From CAVZZG01 sp963779685 (lineage in GTDB: Bacteria; Actinomycetota; Thermoleophilia; Gaiellales; F1-60-MAGs149), in contig CAVZZG010000003.1 in NCBI GenBank assembly GCA_963779685.1, forward strand, positions 1,178,001-1,242,000: a DNA stretch of 64,000 bases. Reading direction: 5' to 3'. Below, piece by piece: positions 1-8,542 of the stretch; positions within the stretch are counted from its first letter, which is position 1, and the number at the start of each line of letters is the position of its first letter. The notes under the pieces were generated by a model. The model was not told the DNA's origin. It searched no databases and saw nothing but the letters and a program-made list of their open reading frames with translations. Position numbers and translations under genes: made by a program.

Positions 1-298
1 CGCTGAAGCACGTCCAGACGGCGTACCCGACGAAGGCGAAGACGACGTACGGGGTCTCACCCGTACCGATGCCGACCAGCCGGCGGAAGACGAAGGCGGA
101 CGTCAGCGCAGCCGCCAGCGGCGTGAGCGCGGCCCACAGCACCCCGAGCACGGCCTGGCGGTAGCGCACCTTCACGTCGCGCAGGGCGAAGAGCCCGATC
201 AGCGACCGGTACCGCCACAGCTCCCCGACGTCGAGCGACCTCCGGCCGCTCGACGCCCGGATCACCGTCCATTCCGAGGGGGACACCGTCGACGACAA
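1..298 (-). CDS. ABC-2 type polysaccharide export permease (partial)
   Basis: N-terminal part of a Wzm/TagG-type ABC transporter permease, which would move a lipid-linked surface polysaccharide across the inner membrane with a partner ATPase. The translation contains TVIR near the start, then ELWRYRSLIGLFALRDVKVR and a following hydrophobic stretch (VLGVLWAALTPLAAALTSAF), the usual opening of this family. The 3' part lies beyond base 1. The start is uncertain. GTG at 286 gives the family-like N terminus, but a TTG at 298 stands 9 bases after a TAGCCT box (313-308) and fits the leaderless pattern of the window; I used TTG. It is divergent from the DUF354 gene, and its neighbours also suggest glycan assembly. 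Family is fairly sure; the exported polymer is unknown. Confidence 0.72.
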   Translation of the reverse strand, partial: MSSTVSPSEWTVIRASSGRRSLDVGELWRYRSLIGLFALRDVKVRYRQAVLGVLWAALTPLAAALTSAFVFRRLVGIGTGETPYVVFAFVGYAVWTCFS

Positions 299-305
299 GG
301 CGGGG

Positions 306-313
306 ATAGGCTA
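306..313. promoter_or_regulatory. Overlapping divergent -10 boxes
   Basis: TAGGCT at 307-312 on the plus strand ends 9 bases before the ATG at 322. Its near-complement TAGCCT (313-308, minus strand) ends 9 bases before the TTG at 298. The two hexamers overlap almost completely, so polymerase can probably occupy only one direction at a time. Confidence 0.45.
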
Positions 314-321
314 TCGGACGG

Positions 322-1338
322 ATGCGCGTCTGGTTCGATCTCGCGAACTCCCCCCACGTGACGCTGTTCACGCCGCTGATCGCCGACCTCCAGGCTGAGG
401 GCGACGAGGTCCTGATCTCGTGCCGCCCGCTCGCGAATACGATGGACCTGATCGAGGCGGCCGGCCTGCAGTACTCCCTGGTCGGACGCCACTACGGCGC
501 CGGGCGGGTTGCCAAGCTCGCCGGGTTCCCCGTCAGGGCCGTGCAGCTGGCGCGGTGGGCCCGGCGCCGGACTCCGGACATCTCGGTCTCGCAGGCATCG
601 TTCGCTGCGCCGGTGGGCGCCCGGCTGGCCGGCGTGCCGTCGATCTACATGAACGACAACGAGCACGCGACGGGCAACGTGCCGGCATTCATGGCTGCGC
701 GCCGCATCCTGGTGCCCGAGTACATGCCGATCGACATCGTCCGGCACATGGGAGCCCGGCGGGCCAAGATCACGCGGTATCCAGGGGTCAAGGAGGGCAT
801 CTACCTCTGGCGACTCGCCGGCGACCTGACCCCGCGGCAGCGCGCCGATCGGCCCCGGGTCTACGTCCGGCCCGAACCGTGGGCGGCCCACTACTACCAC
901 GCTGCGGTCGGGTTCCTGGATAGCCTCGTCGAGGCCGCGCGGGCGGTGGCGGACGTGACGATCCTTCCGCGGGATCCGACCCAGGCAGCTCGGTTCGCCG
1001 GCCTCGCGTTCGACGGCGTCACCGTGCTGCACGCGCCACGATCGCTCAGCGATATTGCCGCCGACTGCGACCTGTTCATCGGCGCCGGCGGGACGATGAC
1101 CCGCGAGATGGCCGTGCTGGGAATCCCGACGGTGTCGGTCTACCAGGAAGAGCTGCTCGGCGTCGATCGCCACCTGGTTCGGATCGGCGCCATGACCCAC
1201 GAGCCAGGCCTGACGCCGAAAGCCCTCCTGCGGCGGATCGCCGACGCCGAGGCACGTGAACCCGTGACCTCGCTGCTCGCCGCCGGGCGCGAAGCGGATG
1301 AACTGCTTCGCGCGACGATCCGCCAGGTCGCCAGATGA
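322..1338 (+). CDS. DUF354 family protein (GT-B-like)
   Basis: A 338-residue soluble protein of the DUF354 family, which has a glycosyltransferase-B-like fold; the biochemical role of the family is not settled. The diagnostic N terminus reads MRVWFDLANSPHVTLFTPLI, with the conserved NSPHV. The C-terminal half carries FIGAGGTMTREMAVLGIPTV, resembling the nucleotide-sugar binding region of MurG- and WecB-like enzymes. Length matches the family (about 330-350). It overlaps the next gene by 4 bases (ATGA) and so is probably translationally coupled to a family 2 glycosyltransferase. With the divergent permease this suggests assembly of a surface glycan. The start is ATG, 9 bases after a TAGGCT box. 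Confidence 0.8.
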   Translation: MRVWFDLANSPHVTLFTPLIADLQAEGDEVLISCRPLANTMDLIEAAGLQYSLVGRHYGAGRVAKLAGFPVRAVQLARWARRRTPDISVSQASFAAPVGARLAGVPSIYMNDNEHATGNVPAFMAARRILVPEYMPIDIVRHMGARRAKITRYPGVKEGIYLWRLAGDLTPRQRADRPRVYVRPEPWAAHYYHAAVGFLDSLVEAARAVADVTILPRDPTQAARFAGLAFDGVTVLHAPRSLSDIAADCDLFIGAGGTMTREMAVLGIPTVSVYQEELLGVDRHLVRIGAMTHEPGLTPKALLRRIADAEAREPVTSLLAAGREADELLRATIRQVAR

Positions 1339-2258
1339 CGCCGTCCGTCTCGGTGGTCCTCCCCACTCGCGAACGGCACGCGGCGCTGCCAGGCGTCCTG
1401 ACCCCGTTGCTGGAGGACGCCGGGACGCATGAGATCGTGGCCGTCGTCGACGGCGACGATCCGCAGACCGAACGGCTGCTGGACGCCATGGCCACTACCG
1501 AGCCGCGCATCCGGCGGATCCGGGAGCACGGGGTCGGGCCGGCGGCCGCCCGCGAGGCCGGCGTCGCCGCCGCGACGTCCGACATCGTGCTGATGCTCGA
1601 TGACGACGTGGTCGCCGGGCCCGGGCTCGTCAGCGGCCACGCGGCTCGCCACGCCGGCGCATCGGCGATCGTCGTCTGCGGGGCGATCCCGGTCGTGCTG
1701 GGGCCCACTTCAACCATCGGCACGCGGCTGTACGCGGATGCCTACACCAAGTGGCAGGCACGGGTGACAGCGACCCCGGATGTCCTGCTCGACTTCCTGT
1801 GGGCGGGAAACATCTCGCTGCGTCGCGAGGACTGTCTCCGCGTCGGCCTTGCCGCGGCCGGCATGGAGGGCGTCAAGGGACTCGAGGACCGCGAGTTCGG
1901 GATCCGGTGCCGCCTGGCCGGTCTGGAGGGTGTGTATGCGCCCGAACTGGTCGCAAGCCACCGGCACGAGCGCGATCTCGAGGCGTTCCGGCGCGACTGC
2001 GTCGAGATGGGCCGGGGGCGGGCACGCCTGCACCGGATCCACGGGTCGGTGATCGGCCCGCTGCCGCGGGGTGCCTACACGGAGGGCCTGCCGCCCGGCC
2101 TCGGGCTGGTCGTCCGCGCCGGGCGCACGCGGCCGGGTCACGCGGCGATCGGGCGCGCGCTGGTCGCCGGGATCGGTGACGGTTCGAGCGGCCGGGCGCT
2201 GCGGCTCGGCAAGCTGCTACGGCGTGTCGACCTGGCCCGCGGGGCTGCGCTCGGGTAG
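1335..2258 (+). CDS. Family 2 glycosyltransferase
   Basis: A GT-A fold glycosyltransferase of 307 residues. The N terminus has SVVLPTRER followed by VAVVDGDDPQTERLL, and the metal/nucleotide site appears as VLMLDDDVV near residue 90. The acceptor-side signature appears as EDREFGIRCRLAG near residue 190, analogous to the ED motif of GT2 enzymes. There are no membrane segments. It overlaps the DUF354 gene by 4 bases, and its last 42 bases overlap the convergent deacetylase gene. Donor and acceptor sugars cannot be told from sequence. Confidence 0.85.
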   Translation: MTPSVSVVLPTRERHAALPGVLTPLLEDAGTHEIVAVVDGDDPQTERLLDAMATTEPRIRRIREHGVGPAAAREAGVAAATSDIVLMLDDDVVAGPGLVSGHAARHAGASAIVVCGAIPVVLGPTSTIGTRLYADAYTKWQARVTATPDVLLDFLWAGNISLRREDCLRVGLAAAGMEGVKGLEDREFGIRCRLAGLEGVYAPELVASHRHERDLEAFRRDCVEMGRGRARLHRIHGSVIGPLPRGAYTEGLPPGLGLVVRAGRTRPGHAAIGRALVAGIGDGSSGRALRLGKLLRRVDLARGAALG

Positions 2259-2885
2259 CCGTCCGCAGGCGAGCCTGCGGTTGCGGAACTCCTCCAGCAG
2301 CCGCTCCAGCGCGGCCACGGTGGTCGAGCGGTCGTGGCAGCGCTCGTCGACCGGCGAGGCGATGCCGTCGTGCAGCAGCACGACCTCGCGCGGCCCCGCC
2401 CGCGACAGCACGAAGCCGACCAGCTCGTCCGGGTCGGGGGCGGGGCGCCAGTCCTCGGGATCGATCGTCCAGATCCAGGCGTCCACGTCGGCGCGCCTGG
2501 CCGCCAGCGCCCCCTTGAACGAATGGCGCCCCATCGGCGGCCGGAACAGGTGGACGTCGCGGCCCAGCACGGCCTCGACGGCCGCGCGGCCGTCGCGATA
2601 CTCCCGCGTCAGCCGGCCGAGGCCGACCGTGTCCGGGTCGGGATGCGTGCTCGAGTGCGAGCCGATGGCGTGCCCCTCGGCCGCGATCCGCGCGACCAGC
2701 TCGGGGTGCGCGACCGCCTTCTCACCGACCAGGAAGAACGTCGCCCGCACACCCGCCGCGGCCAGCAGGTCGAGCACGCGCGGCGTGAACACCGGATCGG
2801 GCCCGTCGTCGAAGGTCAGGGCGATGCAGCGGGCATCGTCTTCGAGGCTCCAGCGGACGGGCGAGATGCGCTGCGCCAGGTGCAC
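2217..2885 (-). CDS. Polysaccharide deacetylase (NodB/CE4)
   Basis: A carbohydrate esterase family 4 deacetylase of 222 residues with all five NodB motifs: TFDDGPD (DD at 26-27, base and metal ligand), HSSTH (H77 and H81, zinc ligands), RPPMG, a W-D-DW segment and LLHDG. It would remove acetyl groups from peptidoglycan or another N-acetyl-glycan. No signal peptide is visible, which is odd for a cell-wall enzyme and suggests a cytoplasmic, membrane-side or intermediate substrate. Start is GTG at 2885, 8 bases after TAACCT (2899-2894). The 3' end overlaps the glycosyltransferase tail-to-tail by 42 bases. Confidence 0.88.
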   Translation of the reverse strand: MHLAQRISPVRWSLEDDARCIALTFDDGPDPVFTPRVLDLLAAAGVRATFFLVGEKAVAHPELVARIAAEGHAIGSHSSTHPDPDTVGLGRLTREYRDGRAAVEAVLGRDVHLFRPPMGRHSFKGALAARRADVDAWIWTIDPEDWRPAPDPDELVGFVLSRAGPREVVLLHDGIASPVDERCHDRSTTVAALERLLEEFRNRRLACGRLPERSPAGQVDTP

Positions 2886-2985
2886 GGTCGCAGAGGTTAG
2901 CGGGCACCGACCGTCGCCGCGGCCCTTGACGCGGGCCCCGCGAATGTCAGACGATAGCCGGAACCCCTCTCAGGAAGGGAGCCCG

Positions 2986-3450
2986 ATGCGCTTCGTCGTC
3001 CGCGGGCTCGTCACGGTTCTCCTCGCCGCCGCGGGGCTCCTCGCCGCGCAGCGCATCTCCGCCGCCTTCGCCGGCGATACCCAGCCGCTCGATCCGCCAC
3101 CGGTGATCATGGTCGCGGGCACGATCCGCAACGTCGGCGCGGGCTGGTTCGTCGCTCAGGACGCCACCCACCACCCGCTCAACCTCTCGGTCGAGCGGAG
3201 CGGCCGGACGATCAGGATCGGCTATCCGACCGGGGTGGCGGTGCTGACGCTGATCGTGACGCCCGACGAGCAGCTCGCCCGCCGCGGCATCACCGCCGGC
3301 GTCAGCGCCGCGCCCGGACACGCGACCATCATGCTGTCGCACTACACCAGCCAGGGCTGGAAGGTGATGGACGCGAACTCGGTCAACTACCCGGGCTCCA
3401 ACATCTGGATCCTCGGCTACTTCGAGCGCCCGCCCGCACCGGCGCCGTAG
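2986..3450 (+). CDS. Secreted protein of unknown function
   Basis: A 154-residue protein beginning with a basic MRFVVRGL and a hydrophobic core (VTVLLAAAGLLAA) typical of a Sec signal peptide. The mature part is beta-rich, with GTIRNVGAGWFVAQDATHHP and a conserved-looking C-terminal GSNIWILGYFERPP. It contains no cysteine. I do not recognise the family. The ATG at 2986 is preceded by a good ribosome site (AGGAAGGGA, 2972-2980), so unlike many neighbours it has a leader. The small PPPxI opening of the mature part might be the start of a small beta-domain. It stands alone on the plus strand, convergent with der. Confidence 0.7.
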   Translation: MRFVVRGLVTVLLAAAGLLAAQRISAAFAGDTQPLDPPPVIMVAGTIRNVGAGWFVAQDATHHPLNLSVERSGRTIRIGYPTGVAVLTLIVTPDEQLARRGITAGVSAAPGHATIMLSHYTSQGWKVMDANSVNYPGSNIWILGYFERPPAPAP

Positions 3451-3458
3451 CGCGCCGC

Positions 3459-4841
3459 CTACCGGGCGACGAAGTCGAGGATCACCGGGCAGCCGTCCAG
3501 CTGGGCGGCCTCGCGGATGCGGTTCTCGAGGAAGTAGGCGTAGTCGGCCTTGATCAGGCGGCGGTCGTTGACCGTCACCCGGAACCGCGGCGGCCGGGTC
3601 TGCACCTGGGCGCCGTAGAGCATCTTCAGGCGCCGCTGGTGGACGAGCGGGGGCTGGCGGGCGGCGACCGCCTCCTTCAGCAGGCGGTTCACGACCGGGG
3701 TCGGCATGCGCGAGCAGTAGCGGCCGAACACCTCCTCGACCGTGCGCAGCACCCGGTCGATGCCGCGTCCCGTGACGGCGCTGGTGGTGATCGCGATCGG
3801 CCGCTGGCGGAGCTTCTGGGCGATCCGCTCGCGCAGGTGATCGAGGTCGACCTCCTGGATGTCCCACTTCGCGATCACGACGATGGTCGCGCAGCTGGCC
3901 TTGCGGGCCTCGTCGGCGACGTGCAGGTCCTGCTCGGTCACACCTTCGCCGGCGTCGATCAGCACCAGCGCCACGTCGGCGTGGCGGGCGGCGTCGAGCG
4001 AGCGCATCTCCGACCAGTACTCGACGTCCTGGCGGTGCTTGCGCTTCCGTCGCAGGCCGGCGGTGTCGATCAGCCGGAACGTCGTCTCGCCGACCGTGAT
4101 GCGCGTGTCGATCGAGTCGCGGGTGGTGCCGGGCACGTCCGAGACGATCGCGCGCGGCTGCCCGCAGAGCGCGTTGAACAGGCTCGACTTGCCGACGTTC
4201 GGGCGGCCGAGGATGGCGACGCCGATCTCGGCCGAGACGCGCTCGTCGTGGGCCGCGCCGTCGATCGCCGCCAGCCGCTCGAGCACCTCGTCGAGCAGGT
4301 CGCCCGTGTTGTGCCCGTGCTGGGCGGAGATGGCGAACGGCTCGCCGAGCCCGAGCTCGAACAGCCCGTTCGCGAGTTCAGGCCGCAGCGGGTTGTCGAC
4401 CTTGTTGGCGACCAGCAGCACCGGCACGTTGGCGCGGCGGAGGATGTCGGCGATCTCGAAGTCGCCGGCGCCGACGCCCGCCTGGGCGTCCACCACGAAC
4501 AGCGCCAGGTCGGCCTCGGCGATGGCCGTGCGGGCATGGTCGGACACCTGCCGCAGCATCGCGTCCTCACCGCCGAGATCGATGCCCCCGGTGTCGAGCA
4601 GCCGGATCTGCTGTCCGTTCCACTCGCACAGGAGCTCCTTGCGATCGCGGGTGACGCCGGGCTGCTCGTGCACGACCGTGTCGCGGCGCCCGGTGAGGCG
4701 GTTGACCAGCGTCGACTTGCCGACGTTCGGATACCCGACGACGGCGACGGTGCCGGCGATGCGGCGGACGTCCTCGTCGTGCCCTTCGGGCTCGTCCGTA
4801 CCGCGCTTCGAGCGCGCTCTCGGTGGCTCACGCCGGCTCAT
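3459..4841 (-). CDS. der: Ribosome-assembly GTPase Der (EngA)
   Basis: A double-GTPase of 460 residues needed for maturation of the 50S subunit. Both G domains are complete: the first has GYPNVGKS, the DTGG switch and NKVD; the second has GRPNVGKS, DTAGLRRK and AKWD. A C-terminal KH-like domain follows (LKMLYGAQVQTRPPRFRVTV). I chose the ATG at 4841 (MSRREPP) because the longer frame adds only low-complexity residues. It overlaps the end of plsC by 14 bases and is the last gene of the block running from tyrA. The short basic and acidic N-terminal extension (about 30 residues) is common in actinobacteria. Confidence 0.96.
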   Translation of the reverse strand: MSRREPPRARSKRGTDEPEGHDEDVRRIAGTVAVVGYPNVGKSTLVNRLTGRRDTVVHEQPGVTRDRKELLCEWNGQQIRLLDTGGIDLGGEDAMLRQVSDHARTAIAEADLALFVVDAQAGVGAGDFEIADILRRANVPVLLVANKVDNPLRPELANGLFELGLGEPFAISAQHGHNTGDLLDEVLERLAAIDGAAHDERVSAEIGVAILGRPNVGKSSLFNALCGQPRAIVSDVPGTTRDSIDTRITVGETTFRLIDTAGLRRKRKHRQDVEYWSEMRSLDAARHADVALVLIDAGEGVTEQDLHVADEARKASCATIVVIAKWDIQEVDLDHLRERIAQKLRQRPIAITTSAVTGRGIDRVLRTVEEVFGRYCSRMPTPVVNRLLKEAVAARQPPLVHQRRLKMLYGAQVQTRPPRFRVTVNDRRLIKADYAYFLENRIREAAQLDGCPVILDFVAR

Positions 4842-5544
4842 CGGTGGTCTCCCTCGTGATCGCCGCGCGGCTCCGCGGCGGCACCGCGCCGCGCGGTCTC
4901 CCGGCGGCGTCGGCGGCGTGGATGAACTCGCGCAGATCGCGCAGCTCCTCGACGATCGCACCGGCGACCGCGCGGTAGGAGCCGGCGCTGCGGCCGAGAC
5001 CCGAGACGTCCATCGGCGTGCCCCAGGCCACGGTCACCGGGTGGAACGGGTTGCGCATGGTGCGATCCGTGCCCTGGATGCAGACCGGGATGATCGGGGC
5101 ACCCTCGAGCACCGCCATCATGGCCGCGCCGGTCTTGGCGGCGCCGATCTCGTCGGTCGACTGCCGCGTGCCCTCGACGAAGATGCCGAGCAGCTCGCCG
5201 TCGCGCAGCACCTCGCGTCCCATCCGGATGGCCTCGCGATCGCCCTTGCCGCGGTCCACCGGGAACGTGCCGAGGTGCGAGATCGCCCTGCCCAGCAGCG
5301 GCACCTCCCACAGCTCGACCTTCGCCATGTACCGGATCGACCGGCGGCAGGCGAAGCCCAGCGTGATCGGGTCGGGAGCGCCGATGTGGTTCGAGGCGAC
5401 GACGCACGGGCCGTCGGGCACCCGGTCGCCGCCGTAGACGACCAGCCGCTGCATCGGCGCGGCCCAGCTCTGCAGGAAGATCCGCAGCGCCTTCCAGCCG
5501 CGCTCCGGCGTGAAGATGCGGTACTCGGAGCCCGGCGCGCTCAT
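4828..5544 (-). CDS. plsC: 1-acyl-glycerol-3-phosphate acyltransferase
   Basis: A lysophospholipid acyltransferase of 238 residues, converting lysophosphatidate to phosphatidate at the membrane face. The catalytic HX4D box is NHIGAPD (H53, D58). The glycerol-phosphate site FPVDRGKGD and the EGTRQ box follow in order. The start overlaps the cmk stop by 4 bases (ATGA). cmk-plsC-der is a recurrent order in actinobacteria. The C-terminal 40 residues are charged and poorly conserved. Confidence 0.93.
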   Translation of the reverse strand: MSAPGSEYRIFTPERGWKALRIFLQSWAAPMQRLVVYGGDRVPDGPCVVASNHIGAPDPITLGFACRRSIRYMAKVELWEVPLLGRAISHLGTFPVDRGKGDREAIRMGREVLRDGELLGIFVEGTRQSTDEIGAAKTGAAMMAVLEGAPIIPVCIQGTDRTMRNPFHPVTVAWGTPMDVSGLGRSAGSYRAVAGAIVEELRDLREFIHAADAAGRPRGAVPPRSRAAITRETTDEPA

Positions 5545-6089
5545 GGCCGGCGCTCCCGCACGAGCCGCTCGAGCGCCGCCACGACCTCGTCGGCCGACAG
5601 CCCGGTGGTGTCGACCACCACGGCGCCGGCCGGGACGCGCGTCTGCTCGGCGTCGCGCGCGTCGCGCTCCAGCGCCGACTCGCTGCCGCGCCGTGCCGCG
5701 CGCACGGCAGGATCGGCATCGAGCCACACCTTCAGCTCGGCCTGCGGCCACACGACCTCGCCGATGTCGCGGCCCTCGGCGATGCTGTCGCCCTCGGCCA
5801 GGAAGGCGCGCTGATCGGTGCGCATGGCATCCCGGACGTCGGGGTTCTGGGCCACGGCGGAGACGGCGTCGTCGGTCTCGGCCGCGCGCAGCCGCGGGTC
5901 GTCGACGAAGCGCCGCCAGGCGCCCGAGCGGGCTGCCTCGGCGGGCGTGCCGGCGCCGTCCAGCACCGCCACGGTCACGGCCCGGTACATCGCGCCCGTG
6001 TCGAGGTAGCGGAACCCGAGGCGCTCGGCCAGGGCCCGTGCCACCGTCGACTTGCCGGCCCCGGCGGGCCCGTCGATCGTCACCACCAT
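5541..6089 (-). CDS. cmk: Cytidylate kinase, short form
   Basis: Phosphorylates CMP and dCMP. The P-loop is GPAGAGKST at the N terminus, followed by YLDTGAMYRAVT, the CMP-binding EGRDIGEVVWP and a short lid region. At 182 residues it is about 40 shorter than the E. coli enzyme, having lost most of the NMP-binding insert and the region after RAARR. The ATG at 6089 shares one base with the aroA stop (TGATG); a GTG at 6092 is an alternative start. Translational coupling to aroA and plsC on either side is likely. Confidence 0.93.
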   Translation of the reverse strand: MVVTIDGPAGAGKSTVARALAERLGFRYLDTGAMYRAVTVAVLDGAGTPAEAARSGAWRRFVDDPRLRAAETDDAVSAVAQNPDVRDAMRTDQRAFLAEGDSIAEGRDIGEVVWPQAELKVWLDADPAVRAARRGSESALERDARDAEQTRVPAGAVVVDTTGLSADEVVAALERLVRERRP

Positions 6090-7411
6090 CACTCCCGCTC
6101 CGCCACGGCCGCTTCGAACGCGCCCAGGATGCCACGGAAACCGGGGAACGAGACGTCGATGCACGCGGGTTCGCGCACCCGCACGCCCTGCTCGGAGTAC
6201 AGCCCGGCGATGGCCGCCATCATCGCGATCCGGTGGTCGCCCTCGGGATCGACGGTGCCGCCGCGGAGGTGACCGTGCAGGCCGCGGATCTCCCAGCCGT
6301 CGTCGGTGCTCGCGATCCGCGCGCCGCACATCAACAGCGCCTCGGTGACCGTGGCGATGCGGTCGGATTCCTTCTTGCGCAGGTCCTCTGCGCCCCGCAC
6401 GATGGTCGTGCCCCGGGCCCGTGAGGCCGCCAGCGCGAGCAGCGGCAGCTCGTCGATCATGGACGGCACGTCGGCCGGCTCGACCTCGGTCGCGACCAGC
6501 TCGGCGTGGTGCACCTCGATGTCGGCGATCGGCTCGCCGGCCGCCGTCACGCGCCGGTTGAAGACGCCGATCCGCGCGCCCATCCGCTCGAGCACCGCCA
6601 GCAGCCCGATCCGGCCGGGGTTGATGCCGACCCCGCGCAGGAACAGCATCGACTCCGGCACGATGGTGGCCGCGACGATGAAGAACGCGGCCGACGAGAA
6701 GTCGCCCGGCACCTCGAGGTCGGCGAGCGCCAGGCGCTGCGCGGGGTGGATCGTGACCGAGCTGCGCTGGCGCTCGACGCGCGCCCCGCACGCCTGCAGC
6801 AGCCGCTCGGTGTGGTCGCGGGTCGCGAGCGGCTCGATCACCTTGGTGGCGCCGGCCGCGTAGAGCCCGGCCAGCAGGATGCACGACTTGACCTGGGCCG
6901 AGGCCACGGGCAGCTCGTAGGTGATGCCGGTCAGCGGGTGGCCCGCCGACACGGTCAGCGGCGGCCGGCCCTCGTCGGATGCCAGCTCGGCGCCCATCGC
7001 GGCCAGCGGGACGGCGATCCGGTCGACCGGCCGGCGCCGGATGGACGCGTCGCCGTCGAGCGTGAAGGTGCCGCCCGGTTGCCCGGCCAGCAGGCCCGGG
7101 AGCAGCCGGAGCAGCGTGCCGGCGTTGCGCACGTCGAGCGTGGCGGACGGCGGCGTGAGGCCGCGCAGCCCGACGCCGTGCACCACGAGCTCGGTGTCGG
7201 ACAGCTCGTCGACGGTCACGCCGAGGGCGCGCACGACCTCGAGCGTGGCCCGCGTGTCGGCGCTGGCGCCGAAGCCGGTGACGTGCACCGGCCCGTCGCA
7301 GACGGCGCCCACCAGCAGCGAGCGGTGCGAGACCGACTTGTCGCCGTTGACCTGCAGCTCGCCGGAGATGGGGCCCGAGCCCTCGACCAGCCAGGTGTCC
7401 TCGCGGCTCAC
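6089..7411 (-). CDS. aroA: 3-phosphoshikimate 1-carboxyvinyltransferase
   Basis: EPSP synthase, 440 residues, sixth step of the shikimate pathway. It shows GDKSVSHR (PEP and shikimate-3-phosphate contacts), SAQVKS, RDHTE, MIDELP and a KKESDR box. RDHTE and SAQVKS resemble class II (CP4-like) enzymes. The motif that is usually GNAGT reads RNAGT here, with the first glycine replaced by arginine, while the glycine next to Thr (Gly96 in E. coli) is kept. The start is GTG overlapping the tyrA stop by 4 bases. aroA and tyrA together indicate a tyrosine/aromatic branch operon. Confidence 0.95.
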   Translation of the reverse strand: MSREDTWLVEGSGPISGELQVNGDKSVSHRSLLVGAVCDGPVHVTGFGASADTRATLEVVRALGVTVDELSDTELVVHGVGLRGLTPPSATLDVRNAGTLLRLLPGLLAGQPGGTFTLDGDASIRRRPVDRIAVPLAAMGAELASDEGRPPLTVSAGHPLTGITYELPVASAQVKSCILLAGLYAAGATKVIEPLATRDHTERLLQACGARVERQRSSVTIHPAQRLALADLEVPGDFSSAAFFIVAATIVPESMLFLRGVGINPGRIGLLAVLERMGARIGVFNRRVTAAGEPIADIEVHHAELVATEVEPADVPSMIDELPLLALAASRARGTTIVRGAEDLRKKESDRIATVTEALLMCGARIASTDDGWEIRGLHGHLRGGTVDPEGDHRIAMMAAIAGLYSEQGVRVREPACIDVSFPGFRGILGAFEAAVAERE

Positions 7412-8529
7412 GGCGTGCCCGCCGCGGGATCGAGCCGGGCCGCGATGGCGCCGTAGCCCTGCTCGTCGAGGATCTGGACGGCGCGCTCGGCGGCCTCTGC
7501 GCCGGCGACGGTGATCTCGGCCACGCCGCCCTGCTCGGGCGAGTGGTGATGGAGCACGAAGTCCTCGATGTTGATGCGCGCCGCGCCGAAGGCCTGGGCG
7601 ATGCCGGAGATCGCGCCGGGCCGGTCGGGCACGTGGATGCGGACGAGGTGCAGGTCGCCGGCGATGCCCGAGAAGGCGGCGTCCAGCGCGCGCCGGCGGG
7701 CGCTCGCAGCCTCGCCGATCCAGCGCGCCAGGTAGCCCGCGTCGGCTCGCTCGAGGGCACCGATCACGTCGGCCAGGCGCCGCTGGTGCTCGCGCGCGGC
7801 GTCGAGCAGGGCCTCGCGGTTGTCGAGGAAGATGTCGACCCAGATGCGCGGGTTGGCGCCGGCGACGCGCGTCATGTCGCGGAACGATCCCCCGGCGGCC
7901 GCCAGCGGGTCGTGGCCGTCGATGGTGGTCGCGCCCGCCTGCGTTGCGAGCAGGTTCGCGATCACGTGCGGCAGGTGGCTGGTCATCGCGACCAGGCGAT
8001 CGTGCGCGCCCGGGTCGATGGCCACCGGCCGGGCGCCGATCCGGGTCACGACCCCGTGCAGCTCGGTGAACCGGGTCGGGTCGGTGTCGTGGACGGGCGT
8101 GAGGAAGTAGGTCGCGCCCTGGAAGAGCTCGGCGCGGGCCGCCTGGGCGCCGCGGGCCTCGGACCCGCAGACCGGGTGGCCGCCGACGAACCGGTGGCGG
8201 TGGGCGGCCGGCACGCTGGCGACGACATTGGCCTTGGTGGAGCCGACGTCGGTGACGGTGGCTTCTGCGGGAGCGACGTCGAGCACGGCTTCGATGGCGC
8301 CGGGCAGGGCGGCGACCGGCGCGCAGACGACGACCAGCGAGGCGCCGGCGCAGGCGGTAGCGAGGTCGTCATGCGCGCTCTCGACGCAGCCGCGGTCGAG
8401 GGCGGCCTGGCGCGCGGCGGGGTCGGGATCGTGCCCGCGCACGGCGACGCCCGCGTGCTCGCGCAGCGCAAGGCCGAGCGAGCCGCCCATCAGTCCGAGA
8501 CCGACGATGGCGACGTCCACCGCCGTCAA
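7408..8529 (-). CDS. tyrA: Prephenate dehydrogenase with ACT domain
   Basis: Converts prephenate to 4-hydroxyphenylpyruvate in tyrosine synthesis. Residues 1-170 form a Rossmann domain (IVGLGLMGGSLGLAL) and include the catalytic GGHPVCGSE. A helical dimerisation domain follows, then a C-terminal ACT domain (about 295-370, HVPDRPGAISGIAQAFG) that probably senses an aromatic amino acid. The length of 373 residues matches the ACT-bearing subtype. The start is TTG at 8529; a GTG at 8520 is also possible. It lies 13 bases after rluB. Confidence 0.93.
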   Translation of the reverse strand: MTAVDVAIVGLGLMGGSLGLALREHAGVAVRGHDPDPAARQAALDRGCVESAHDDLATACAGASLVVVCAPVAALPGAIEAVLDVAPAEATVTDVGSTKANVVASVPAAHRHRFVGGHPVCGSEARGAQAARAELFQGATYFLTPVHDTDPTRFTELHGVVTRIGARPVAIDPGAHDRLVAMTSHLPHVIANLLATQAGATTIDGHDPLAAAGGSFRDMTRVAGANPRIWVDIFLDNREALLDAAREHQRRLADVIGALERADAGYLARWIGEAASARRRALDAAFSGIAGDLHLVRIHVPDRPGAISGIAQAFGAARINIEDFVLHHHSPEQGGVAEITVAGAEAAERAVQILDEQGYGAIAARLDPAAGTP

Positions 8530-8542
8530 TCATGCCAGTCCG

